NCBI RefSeq assembly: GCF_900143015.1
Contig: NZ_FSRT01000002.1
Location: 124,001 to 188,000 of the forward strand
Direction: 5' to 3'
From: Fibrobacter sp. UWB11
Lineage (GTDB): Bacteria; Fibrobacterota; Fibrobacteria; Fibrobacterales; Fibrobacteraceae
DNA length: 64,000 bases
Shown here: positions 55,032-63,009 of the stretch, one piece after another
Numbering within the stretch: the first letter of the stretch is position 1
Layout of the letters: each line of letters opens with the position of its first letter
Translations under genes and position numbers: made by a program
The notes under the pieces: generated by a model
Told to the model about the DNA's origin: nothing
What the model saw: the letters and a program-made list of their open reading frames with translations, nothing else
Databases searched by the model: none

Positions 55032-56964
55032 GTTTGCTAATCTCCGAAATCAAGCCCGCATTGGCAAGCAGGTCCTCGACACTGCACGGCGTACGATACG
55101 TCCAGTTCTTGCCACCGACCGTTCCCGGAATGTTGACACGCTCTTCCTTCGGGTCGCAATCAGAAAGCGAAGCCGAAAGCGCAAAGTAATCCTGGATGGG
55201 CGGAATGCAGAACAAACTATTTGCAGTAAACACATGCGAAAGAATGTCGTGCACCACAGGCGGCGTGAGCTTTTCAGGAGCAACACCTGGCAAGCCGGCG
55301 TGAGACCAGTAGAAACCCTTGTCAAAATCAGGTTCTTCCCACAAGCCGCGGAGCGTCGAAGTATCGTGGCAGCTCGTTGTGCAAACGGAGAGGCGCGGAT
55401 AATCTTCCATGCTGTAATACGGAGAATACGGCACGTTCCAATCGCGTGCCCAGCGTTCAATGCGGAGCGACATGATATCGAGCTTTTTCAATACAGTCGG
55501 CACGCAAGGCGGCACAGCGCCAAGGTCTTCGGCACAAACAAGCATATCCGTTTCGCCAGCAAGTACAGACAAAAGCTTCATTGCATTCTGTTCCCAAAGT
55601 GCATTCTGCGCCTGTTCATTCTGCCCAATCAATTCACGGAGCTTATCTTGTTCGTTCTGCGGAAGCGTAAAGAGCACCGGCTGGTTGTACCAGTACCAAT
55701 ACGGATAGTACGTATTTTCGTCACCTGTCGGGATGAACACGCGGTCCCAGTAAACGCGGAGCATGGAATCCTTGACTTCTTGCGGTTCGTCAAGAGAAAG
55801 AATTGCGCGTTCCGACAAGTATTCCGGCTTGACGACAAAGCGGTCGAACTTGCCCGGCAGATTTTCAAAATACAGAGATATAAGCCTGTCCGTTTCGTTG
55901 CCGAGGAATTCGCGCAACTGGTCCACACCGAAATTCGGACGGCGCAAATATTCCAGCGTTTCACGGCAGAATCCCGCATTGCGCAACACATCCCACGTGA
56001 GCGGGATAGACGGCTGGAAACGGCCCAAGATACCCGTCGATTCAGATTCAGGAATGGCCCAAATGCGGAAGAATCCGAGCACATGGTCAATGCGGTAAGC
56101 ATGATAGAACTTGCTTGCCTGTGCTAAACGGCGGCGCCACCATCCAAAATCATCGGCCTCGAGAACGTCCCAGCGGTATGTCGGGAAGCCCCAGTTCTGG
56201 CCACCATAGCTGAACATGTCAGGAGGTGCACCGGCGCGGTCCGCAAGCGAGAAATACTTACGGTCAAACCAGACATCGGCACTGTCTTCGTTGATGAGGA
56301 TAGGAACATCGCCCTTCAAGCGGAGCCCGAGCTTGGAAACTTCGTTCACGGCAGCGGTAAACTGGCCTTCGGCGGTGTACTGCATCCAGGCCTGGAACAG
56401 CACGTCCCTGTAATTTTTCATCCAAAGTTTGTCGACATCGGCAGCAGAGGGATTCTGGAACTTTTTCCAATCCTTCCAACTGGCTTCGTTGTTCTGCGCC
56501 TTGAGCGTGCAGTAAACGCAATACGATTTAACCCAGGAATTTTGATCAATCCAAGCAAGCAGTTTCTTCGAAGACTTGAGGACATCGTAACGGGAATCAT
56601 AAATTTTGCGGAGAATGGAGCGCTTCCAAGTGGTAATGCGGTAGTAGTCTACACGTTCAATACCAGCAAACTGGGCACGGGCCTTTTCGATTTCGTGTTC
56701 AAAAGCAGAAGCACCTTCGACAGACTGCACATTGATGAATACCGGGTTCAACGCAAACGCACTGCGAGCGCTATAAGGACTCGGTTCAGAACCCGTATCG
56801 TTTACAGGCAAAAGTTGAATGATATTAAATCCGCAAAATTTGGACCATTGGGCAAAAGGAATCAAATCCAAAAATTCGCCAACGCCAATGCTGTGTTTGC
56901 TGTGAAGACTGAAAAGAGGAACGGCTACGCCGGTTTGGAAAGAAGTTAAATCACCATATCGCAT
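54991..56964 (-). CDS. malQ: 4-alpha-glucanotransferase (GH77)
   Basis: A 657-residue amylomaltase. Family elements: IGVGEFLDLIPFAQWSKFCGFNIIQLLPVNDTG at the start, the nucleophile Asp in YRIDHVLGFFRIW, the acid/base Glu in VCAEDLGAVP and the third acid in CHDTSTLRG. It moves alpha-1,4-glucan segments between chains. TATATT is 12 bases before the ATG and no Shine-Dalgarno sequence is present, so the transcript may be leaderless. The end overlaps the GH13 gene by 41 bases, making one operon for maltodextrin metabolism. Confidence 0.93.
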   Translation of the reverse strand: MRYGDLTSFQTGVAVPLFSLHSKHSIGVGEFLDLIPFAQWSKFCGFNIIQLLPVNDTGSEPSPYSARSAFALNPVFINVQSVEGASAFEHEIEKARAQFAGIERVDYYRITTWKRSILRKIYDSRYDVLKSSKKLLAWIDQNSWVKSYCVYCTLKAQNNEASWKDWKKFQNPSAADVDKLWMKNYRDVLFQAWMQYTAEGQFTAAVNEVSKLGLRLKGDVPILINEDSADVWFDRKYFSLADRAGAPPDMFSYGGQNWGFPTYRWDVLEADDFGWWRRRLAQASKFYHAYRIDHVLGFFRIWAIPESESTGILGRFQPSIPLTWDVLRNAGFCRETLEYLRRPNFGVDQLREFLGNETDRLISLYFENLPGKFDRFVVKPEYLSERAILSLDEPQEVKDSMLRVYWDRVFIPTGDENTYYPYWYWYNQPVLFTLPQNEQDKLRELIGQNEQAQNALWEQNAMKLLSVLAGETDMLVCAEDLGAVPPCVPTVLKKLDIMSLRIERWARDWNVPYSPYYSMEDYPRLSVCTTSCHDTSTLRGLWEEPDFDKGFYWSHAGLPGVAPEKLTPPVVHDILSHVFTANSLFCIPPIQDYFALSASLSDCDPKEERVNIPGTVGGKNWTYRTPCSVEDLLANAGLISEISKLVEERKSRALWKI

Positions 56965-57016
56965 GCTTCAAATATAACTCCAAATTTTTAAAAGAATCTT
57001 TCAAATTATTTGCAAA

Positions 57017-57041
57017 TAAAAAAAGGCTCGGAAACCCGAGA
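57017..57041 (-). terminator. Terminator of 20-aa peptide gene 1
   Basis: Minus strand CTCGG-GTTT-CCGAG followed by CCTTTTTTT, about 35 bases after the peptide stop. Confidence 0.8.
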
Positions 57042-57073
57042 CCAATTCTTATTCTTAATCGTTCTTTATAGAA

Positions 57074-57136
57074 TTAGGCACGCTTTGCGTACTTCTTAAA
57101 GCTCTTGATCAAGAGGGCGGCGAGAATGCAATACAT
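57074..57136 (-). CDS. 20-aa hydrophobic/cationic small protein (copy 1)
   Basis: A 20-codon gene reading MYCILAALLIKSFKKYAKRA: a short hydrophobic N-terminal half and a Lys/Arg-rich C-terminal half. AAGGAG lies nine bases before the ATG, a TTGACG/TAATAT promoter precedes it and a hairpin terminator follows. A second copy at 57597-57659 encodes exactly the same residues while differing at several third-codon positions, the pattern expected of a translated, selected gene. It is probably membrane-associated. Small size and charge pattern recall type I toxins and small regulatory membrane proteins, but nothing here proves either. Confidence 0.75.
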   Translation of the reverse strand: MYCILAALLIKSFKKYAKRA

Positions 57137-57167
57137 TGTTTTAGACTCCTTGTTTTTGACGGCGCCA

Positions 57168-57196
57168 ATATTAACAAATTTTTACTACCACGTCAA
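57168..57196 (-). promoter_or_regulatory. Promoter of 20-aa peptide gene 1
   Basis: TTGACG (57191-57196) and TAATAT (57168-57173) on the minus strand, 17-base spacer. The leader then begins around GGCGCCGTC, a sequence kept in both copies. Confidence 0.75.
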
Positions 57197-57295
57197 GGGA
57201 TTTTAGTATATATTTCCGCGACTTTTTAGATAAATCGTCCATGAAACTTTTACAAGATTCCCTTCAAAAATGAAACTTGCAAAGTTTCGAAAAAA

Positions 57296-57440
57296 AACGC
57301 TCCATCGCACTGCACGCGGGCGGGGCCCCAGCTCGGAGTTTTTCACCCATCCTGGCGCAAGCGCCAACCTTACGGCTCAGCAATGGGGCTGCAAGCAGCC
57401 CCGCTGCGTTCGCCTTTTAAGGTTGTGGCCGACGCTTCCA
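57296..57440. other. GC-rich structured element between the two peptide genes
   Basis: In an otherwise AT-rich gap, this stretch has several strong hairpins: GGCGC-AA-GCGCC (57355-57366 region), GGGGCTGC-AA-GCAGCCCC (about 57386-57403) and GGGGCCCC. There is no convincing ORF. It may be a dispersed GC-rich repeat or a structured RNA. Confidence 0.4.
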
Positions 57441-57525
57441 TTCTCTCAACAACAGTCTACATTCCCTTTAAATAAGCCAATCAACTCGCTATCACGCAAT
57501 GATAAAAAGGAAAAGCCTTTTCATA

Positions 57526-57555
57526 AAACAGGCAAAGCCACGGGAAATCCGTGGC
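57526..57555 (-). terminator. Terminator of 20-aa peptide gene 2
   Basis: Minus strand GCCACGG-ATTTC-CCGTGGC followed by TTTGCCTGTTTT, about 40 bases after the stop. Confidence 0.7.
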
Positions 57556-57596
57556 ATCGCGTTCAGTTTGATTGGAGAGAGAAAATCTTTTTTCGA

Positions 57597-57659
57597 TTAA
57601 GCACGCTTTGCGTATTTCTTAAAGCTCTTAATCAAGAGGGCGGCGAGAATGCAGTACAT
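57597..57659 (-). CDS. 20-aa hydrophobic/cationic small protein (copy 2)
   Basis: Encodes the same 20 residues as the gene at 57074-57136. Codon differences are silent (TAC for TAT, ATT for ATC, AAA for AAG, GCT for GCC). The leader (GGCGCCGTC, AAGGAG) is kept with a two-base deletion near the start codon, and the promoter has the same 17-base spacing. The two copies lie 523 bases apart in the same orientation, each with its own terminator, so they are separate transcription units. Confidence 0.75.
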   Translation of the reverse strand: MYCILAALLIKSFKKYAKRA

Positions 57660-57689
57660 TGTTTTGACTCCTTGTTTTTGACGGCGCCA

Positions 57690-57718
57690 ATGATAACAAA
57701 ATTTTACTAACGTTTCAA
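57690..57718 (-). promoter_or_regulatory. Promoter of 20-aa peptide gene 2
   Basis: TTGAAA (57713-57718) and TATCAT (57690-57695) on the minus strand with a 17-base spacer, aligned base for base in position with the promoter of copy 1. Confidence 0.7.
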
Positions 57719-57889
57719 GGGTAAAAAGTATATATTCGCGAAAATTTTTCAAAACCGACACAGAGGGCGCGCGCCACTAACGTTGTCATGATCCGCGTAT
57801 GGGGACGACATCGCCATTCTCGCAATCAAATCCACGATTTCACCTATTATATTGCAATCTCCAGGGTGGAAATTTGATAAATTGCCTAC

Positions 57890-59098
57890 ATGAAACGTTT
57901 TTTGATTTTATGTCTCGGTTCAATAGCATTTGCAAACGCAACGCATAAGATAACGATAAAAGAGGACCGCGTCGAAGCCGGCCAGATATTCCATTTGCAA
58001 CTGCAAATCCCATTAAAAGAACTGCCCCAAAATAGAAGTACACCGAGGCTCAAAACCCGCAACGACTTTAAACTTCTTGGACTCGACAGTGCAAAAAACC
58101 CGATGACATACGAGGCTCTGACAACCGCTCATGCCGGTCACAGAATAACCGTCGATACAGCACAAATCTATACATTCCAAGTGAAAGCTCCGCAAAAAAC
58201 AGGACAATTCGACCTCGGGTCACTAAGTTGGAAAGTCAATGGCAAGCAAAGTATCATCAGCGACAAATACCAAGTAACCATATCCCGCCCTTACAGCGCG
58301 CCAGCCTTAGAAGCAAGCATGACTTCAAGCAAGCAAAGAGTTTATGAAGGCGAACAATTCGGCATTAGCTTCGAGTTGCATTCATACGAGAACTGCATGG
58401 GAGTCTTGGGTTCTGACAGTGTTGACTTCGGCAATAATTTCACCTCTTACCGCAACGACAATCTTAAAACGGAAAGCAAAAGCTTCGGAAATCATGAAAG
58501 TCTGACAACGATTCCTTTTGCATGGTGGCTCATCCCGAACAAAAGCGGAACGCTCGAAATCCCGGCCTACAAGTTCAAATACACCTCAAAAAGTGAACCA
58601 AAGACGGTTAAAGAAGAAAAACAAGTGAACGGCCATACGTACACAAGCACCCGCACCACACAGGAACACGTCGAAAAAGAAGCCTTTACCGCCCCCATCT
58701 TCATTACAGTTCTCCCGCTCCCGACTAGAAGCAGGCCTACGGATTTTTCAGGAATGGTCGGCTCTTACAAATTTAAAGTCTCTTTCGACCGTACAAAAAT
58801 TAAAATCGGCGAATCCCTTACACTAATCATCAACATCAGCGGTGACGGCGCGATAGGAAAAATTACAAACCCGAAGCTCCCCGACCTAAGCGATTTCCGT
58901 TGGGAACTCCCCGAAATAGACATTAACGAAAGAATCGAAGACACAAAAGTTATTACCACCAAAGACATCAAAATGGCACTCTACCCGAGAAACGCGGGAA
59001 CCTTCAAAATCCCCGCCATTACATATTCCTGGTTCAATCCAAGCAAGAAAAAATACGAAAAGGCATCTGCAGGCCCGTGGACCATCGAAGTCGAATAG
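57890..59098 (+). CDS. BatD-like protein, short form without membrane anchor (copy 1)
   Basis: A 402-residue exported protein: signal peptide MKRFLILCLGSIAFANA, then the BatD ectodomain (QIFHLQLQIPLKELPQNRSTPRLKTRNDFKLLGLDS, KAPQKTGQFDLGSLSW, FSGMVGSYKFKVSFDRTKIKIGESLTLIINISG, AITYSWFNPSKKKYEKASAGPWTIEVE). It stops exactly where the full-length neighbour at 60366-62183 goes on to its linker and membrane helix. BatD belongs to the Bat (aerotolerance) operons, usually with vWA proteins. Without the helix it would be free in the periplasm. First of three tandem copies. Confidence 0.82.
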   Translation: MKRFLILCLGSIAFANATHKITIKEDRVEAGQIFHLQLQIPLKELPQNRSTPRLKTRNDFKLLGLDSAKNPMTYEALTTAHAGHRITVDTAQIYTFQVKAPQKTGQFDLGSLSWKVNGKQSIISDKYQVTISRPYSAPALEASMTSSKQRVYEGEQFGISFELHSYENCMGVLGSDSVDFGNNFTSYRNDNLKTESKSFGNHESLTTIPFAWWLIPNKSGTLEIPAYKFKYTSKSEPKTVKEEKQVNGHTYTSTRTTQEHVEKEAFTAPIFITVLPLPTRSRPTDFSGMVGSYKFKVSFDRTKIKIGESLTLIINISGDGAIGKITNPKLPDLSDFRWELPEIDINERIEDTKVITTKDIKMALYPRNAGTFKIPAITYSWFNPSKKKYEKASAGPWTIEVE

Positions 59099-59109
59099 GA
59101 TCTAACAAC

Positions 59110-60312
59110 ATGAAACGATTTTTCCTTTTATTTTTCAGTCTCGCCGCATTTGTAAACGCAGAGCCCCATTCGAACATCGTCAATGACGTCATTCAAGCCG
59201 ATGAAACATTCATTTACGAACTCATCGTCCCGCACAAGGATCTTCCCAAAAACAGAAGCGCACTCCGACTGGAAACACGCAACAACTTTAAACTTCTTAA
59301 AATCGACAGTACAGACGAATTAAGGCCTCTAGACAAAAACGACGCTTTTACCATGTTTTTCGGTGGGTCCCAAGCACAAAGAACACGCATTTATTCATTC
59401 CATATCAAAGCTCCGGAAAAAACAGGAAAGCAGGTTCTCGGATCGCTCTACTGGGATGCCGATGGAAAAACAACGGCTATCGAAAGCAACATTTCGGTTT
59501 ACGTGCATCGACCCTACAGTAAAGATGCTATCGATATAAGTCTCGTTCCGAGCAAAACAACCGTTTACGAAGGAGAAACCTTCAGCATCACGCTCAAATT
59601 CCATTTATACGATCATTTCCACACGCCCTTGCAACAACCCGTCATAGACACAAACAGCAATTTTAACATCACTCTCATTGAAAAACCAAAAACAGACTAT
59701 AAGCCCGTCGAAGACACCAACAACGAACTCGAAGCGTCCATGTTATTCGCTTGGCTCAGTCCGACCAAGAGCGGAAAACTCGAAATTTCGCCCATTAAGG
59801 TCAACTATACACAGAGCACTAAAGATGAAGTCGTCAAGACAAAAACACTAAATACCGTATCTTATGAAATCAAAACTGATTCCATTTCAAAGGTAGCCAC
59901 AGCCACCCCGCAATCTATAACGGTTATTCCGCTCCCAGCCGACAACAAGCCCGTAAACTTTTCGGGAATGGTCGGAGAGTTCCGTTTCGATGCAAACTTT
60001 GACCGTACACACTTGAAAATCGGTGATGCACTCACGCTCAACATAAACATCAGCGGAGATGACATTTCAGGAATCATCGCCAACCCGAAACTCCCCGACT
60101 TGATAGGTTTCCGCTGGGAAATTCCTGAAATAAGTACCGTCAAGAAAAACGAAAATTCTAAAACCATCACGTCAAAAAATATCAAGGTGATTCTTTATCC
60201 TAAGGAAAAGAAAGTCTTCGAAATCCCCGCTATTACATATTCCTGGTTCAATCCAAGCAAGAAACAATACGAAACAGCATCCGCAGGCCCGTGGACCATC
60301 GAAGTCGAATAA
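59110..60312 (+). CDS. BatD-like protein, short form without membrane anchor (copy 2)
   Basis: A 400-residue paralog of the preceding gene, starting at the ATG at 59110, 11 bases after its stop. Signal peptide MKRFFLLFFSLAAFVNA, same ectodomain blocks (ELIVPHKDLPKNRSALRLETRNNFKLL, FSGMVGEFRFDANFDRTHLKIGDALTLNINISG) and the same ending SAGPWTIEVE with an immediate stop. The N-terminal part is more diverged than the last 30 residues, whose DNA is nearly identical to the other copies, suggesting gene conversion. Function as for its neighbour. Confidence 0.82.
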   Translation: MKRFFLLFFSLAAFVNAEPHSNIVNDVIQADETFIYELIVPHKDLPKNRSALRLETRNNFKLLKIDSTDELRPLDKNDAFTMFFGGSQAQRTRIYSFHIKAPEKTGKQVLGSLYWDADGKTTAIESNISVYVHRPYSKDAIDISLVPSKTTVYEGETFSITLKFHLYDHFHTPLQQPVIDTNSNFNITLIEKPKTDYKPVEDTNNELEASMLFAWLSPTKSGKLEISPIKVNYTQSTKDEVVKTKTLNTVSYEIKTDSISKVATATPQSITVIPLPADNKPVNFSGMVGEFRFDANFDRTHLKIGDALTLNINISGDDISGIIANPKLPDLIGFRWEIPEISTVKKNENSKTITSKNIKVILYPKEKKVFEIPAITYSWFNPSKKQYETASAGPWTIEVE

Positions 60313-60365
60313 AAATCCGACCATAGACCCCATCTCGCCCGCTAAAATTTGGTAAATTATGAGGC

Positions 60366-62183
60366 ATGAAACGATTTTTGCTTTTATGTCTCGGTTTAAC
60401 AGCATTTGTAGGCGCAGAGCCATCTCTTCAAGTCGATAGCGACCGCATCGAAGCGGGTCAGACATTCAATTTGCAGTTCATCGTTCCGATTCAAGAACTG
60501 CCACAAAACAGAGGCGCACTCCGCCTCGAAACACGCAACAACTTTAAATTCCTCGGGCTCGACAGTGCCGATCAGGTAATGCGCCCGGGCATGGAAGACC
60601 TTTTCAATTCATTCTTCGGCGGTGGCGGAAGAGCTTACAAGGCCCGTGTCTATTCTTTCAAAATTAAAGCCCCGAAAAAGACAGGCACGCAAGAACTCGG
60701 AACGCTCACATGGATGATTGGCGGCGAAGCCAACACCATCAGTAACAAAATTCCAATCACCGTGCAACGTTCCTACAACGACGATGCTCTCGCCGTAAGC
60801 CTTACCCCGAGCAAAAAGTCCATTTACGAAGGTGAACAGTTCAGTGTCACCCTCAGTCTCCACACTTTTGAGCATTTCCAGGGCGGTCTCCAGGCCACCG
60901 ACATGAGCACCGGCAACGATTTTATCGTCCACCGCAACGACCTCTCGAATCTGGACTTCAAACCGGTCGAAGGTGCCCGCCGCGAAATGAAGGCTTCCGC
61001 CAAATATGCATGGTTAAGCCCGACCAAGAGCGGCACGCTCCAAATTCCATCTTTCAAATTCAAGTACACCAAGCTTGGCGAGCCCAAAGTCGTCGAAGAA
61101 AAGAAGCAGATGGGCGCCATGTCGTTCTCAAGCCGTAGCGTCAAGCAGGAATCCATCGAAACGGAAACCTCCACCGCCCCGCTTTCCATCACCGTTCTCC
61201 CGCTCCCGACTGAAGGCAAGCCCGAAGACTTTTCGGGAATGGTCGGTAACTATAACTTTAGCGCGAACTTCGACCGCACAAACCTCAAGGTCGGCGAAGC
61301 CTTAACACTCGCGATTAGCATCAAGGGCGACGGCACGCCGGGTACGATTACCGATCCGAAACTCCCCGACTTTAGCGATTTCCGCTCCGTGCCTCCCGAA
61401 AACAGCATCGACAAGAAAGTCAAGGGCAACAAGGTCATCACCTCGAAGGATATCAAGGTGTTCCTCTACCCCAAAAAGAAAGGCACCTTCGAAATTCCTG
61501 CCATTACATATTCCTGGTTCAACCCAGCCAAAAAGAAATACGAGACAGCATCGGCAGGCCCGTGGACTATCGAAGTTGAAAAGAGCGATGCCCCCGCAGA
61601 ACCTGTCTACCAGGCGCCTGTTGCAACGACACCGGGCTCTTCTACCCCAGTCGTTCAAAAGCAAGAAATTGAATTTCTCGGCAGCGACATCCGCTTTATC
61701 CACCCGATTACGGACAAGTCCGAAACCGTCGCACCGCACAGGAGCGCATTGTTCTGGATTCTTTTCCTCGCTGCAATTCCGTTCTACCTGATTGCAAACT
61801 TCGCCATTGCAAGAAAGCGCAAGCGCAACAGCAACACGGCGCTCGTCCGCAAGGGCAAGGCAAACAAGTTGCTCAAGGAAAAGTTCGCAAACGCCCGCAC
61901 CGCCCTCAAGAACGGCGACGGCAAGGCATTCTTTGCAGCACTTGAAAACGGTCTTATCGATTACCTCAGTAACTTGACAAACGTCGAGTTCAAGGGCATG
62001 ACTCGCCCGCAAATGAAGCAGGAACTTTCAAAGCGTGGCGTCAAGGATGAAACGATTGAAGCCATCAACAGTTGGCTTGAAAAATGCTCGTTTGTGCGTT
62101 TTGCTCCGGTCACAGCTTCGACCGAAGAACAGTCCCAAATGCTCGCAGATGTCGAAAAACTTTGCGAGGCGCTGAAGCTATAA
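60366..62183 (+). CDS. batD: BatD family protein, full length
   Basis: A 605-residue BatD. Signal peptide MKRFLLLCLGLTAFVGA; ectodomain to about residue 405 like the two short copies; a Pro/Thr/Val-rich linker; membrane helix at about 463-480 (ALFWILFLAAIPFYLIANFAI); and a cytoplasmic helical domain (KGKANKLLKEKFANARTALKNGDGKAFFAALENGLIDYLS...VDVEKLCEAL-like). BatD anchors Bat complexes with vWA and MoxR-type proteins. None of those partners is in this window. BatE follows at once. Confidence 0.87.
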   Translation: MKRFLLLCLGLTAFVGAEPSLQVDSDRIEAGQTFNLQFIVPIQELPQNRGALRLETRNNFKFLGLDSADQVMRPGMEDLFNSFFGGGGRAYKARVYSFKIKAPKKTGTQELGTLTWMIGGEANTISNKIPITVQRSYNDDALAVSLTPSKKSIYEGEQFSVTLSLHTFEHFQGGLQATDMSTGNDFIVHRNDLSNLDFKPVEGARREMKASAKYAWLSPTKSGTLQIPSFKFKYTKLGEPKVVEEKKQMGAMSFSSRSVKQESIETETSTAPLSITVLPLPTEGKPEDFSGMVGNYNFSANFDRTNLKVGEALTLAISIKGDGTPGTITDPKLPDFSDFRSVPPENSIDKKVKGNKVITSKDIKVFLYPKKKGTFEIPAITYSWFNPAKKKYETASAGPWTIEVEKSDAPAEPVYQAPVATTPGSSTPVVQKQEIEFLGSDIRFIHPITDKSETVAPHRSALFWILFLAAIPFYLIANFAIARKRKRNSNTALVRKGKANKLLKEKFANARTALKNGDGKAFFAALENGLIDYLSNLTNVEFKGMTRPQMKQELSKRGVKDETIEAINSWLEKCSFVRFAPVTASTEEQSQMLADVEKLCEALKL

Positions 62184-62194
62184 AAACTTTAACA

Positions 62195-62224
62195 TGTCAT
62201 TCCCGCCACCGCGCGGGAATCTCC
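62195..62224. repeat. REP-like hairpin at the batE leader
   Basis: TGTC-ATTCCCGC-CACCGC-GCGGGAAT-CTCC, a perfect 8-bp stem lying just upstream of the batE start. It resembles the dispersed GTCATTCCCGC/GCGGGAAT elements of other bacteria and the hairpin at 23464-23493. Confidence 0.55.
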
Positions 62225-62237
62225 AATGGACGCTTTT

Positions 62238-63005
62238 ATGAAACTGAATAGAATTATTTTGACGATCGCCATGGCGCTCCTCCTTACCTCAGCAGCAAGC
62301 GCCTCCGAAAAATGCGCCGGCATTGACGCCGGCACCAAAGCGTATAACGAAAACGACTTTGAACGCGCAATTGACGAATGGCGCACCTGCGTTGACGAAG
62401 GCCTCGTCAATGCGGACCTCTATTACAATCTGGGTAACGCCTACTACCGCAGCGGCAAACTCGGCTTCGCCATTTTCTACTACAAGTCCGCACTCCGTTT
62501 GCATCCAAGCGATGACGATATCCAGCACAACCTGAATTTCGCACAGACAAAAACTCGCGACAAGGAAGGCGACGAAGAAGAGAACCCGATTCTCGAAGGA
62601 CTCATGGATCTGCACCACGCGCTTTCGCTCAAGAGCCAGATGAACATTTCCCTCGTACTCTTCTGGGCAATTGCACTCGTGATTCTCGCCCGCCGTTTCG
62701 TGAACAGCAGCCGCGGCAAGAACATCTGCACAGGCGTCGTGTTCGGTATGAGCGTCATTCTCTGCACCATTGGCGCAAGCGCTCTCTACAAAATGTACAC
62801 GCTCGAAACAGACATCACGGGCGTCGTGACCGCCTCTAGCGCCGACGTGACAAGCGCCCCGAGCGACAAATCTCAAACGCTCAACACGCTCTCCGAAGGC
62901 ACAAGCTTCGAAGTCATCGGTGAACAAGGCAACTTTGCAGAAATCCGCCTCGGCGAAAAAATCCGCGGTTTTGTAAAGCTCAGCGAAGTCGGGATTGTAA
63001 AGTAA
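62238..63005 (+). CDS. batE: BatE-like TPR protein with SH3-like C-terminus
   Basis: A 255-residue protein: signal peptide MKLNRIILTIAMALLLTSAASA, a TPR pair at about 30-105 (AYNENDFERAIDEWRTCVDEG, ADLYYNLGNAYYRSGKLGFAIFYYKSALRLHP), two membrane helices at about 137-185, and a bacterial SH3-like domain at the end (NTLSEGTSFEVIGEQGNFAEIRLGEKIRGFVKLSEVGIV). This matches BatE, the TPR component of Bat operons. An ATG 12 bases upstream is an alternative start. The last 109 bases including the stop are repeated at 63860-63968. Confidence 0.82.
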   Translation: MKLNRIILTIAMALLLTSAASASEKCAGIDAGTKAYNENDFERAIDEWRTCVDEGLVNADLYYNLGNAYYRSGKLGFAIFYYKSALRLHPSDDDIQHNLNFAQTKTRDKEGDEEENPILEGLMDLHHALSLKSQMNISLVLFWAIALVILARRFVNSSRGKNICTGVVFGMSVILCTIGASALYKMYTLETDITGVVTASSADVTSAPSDKSQTLNTLSEGTSFEVIGEQGNFAEIRLGEKIRGFVKLSEVGIVK

Positions 63006-63009
63006 TTAC
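62901..63009 (+). repeat. 109-bp direct repeat, left copy (3' end of batE)
   Basis: Begins ACAAGCTTCG and ends GTAATTAC. It matches 63860-63968 at 105 of 109 positions; the four differences are all silent third-codon changes within the batE frame. Confidence 0.95.

Noticed and set aside
57074-57659. Firm call of the twin peptides as a type I toxin-antitoxin system
   Set aside because: Size and charge fit, but I could not find a convincing antisense RNA promoter opposite either gene.
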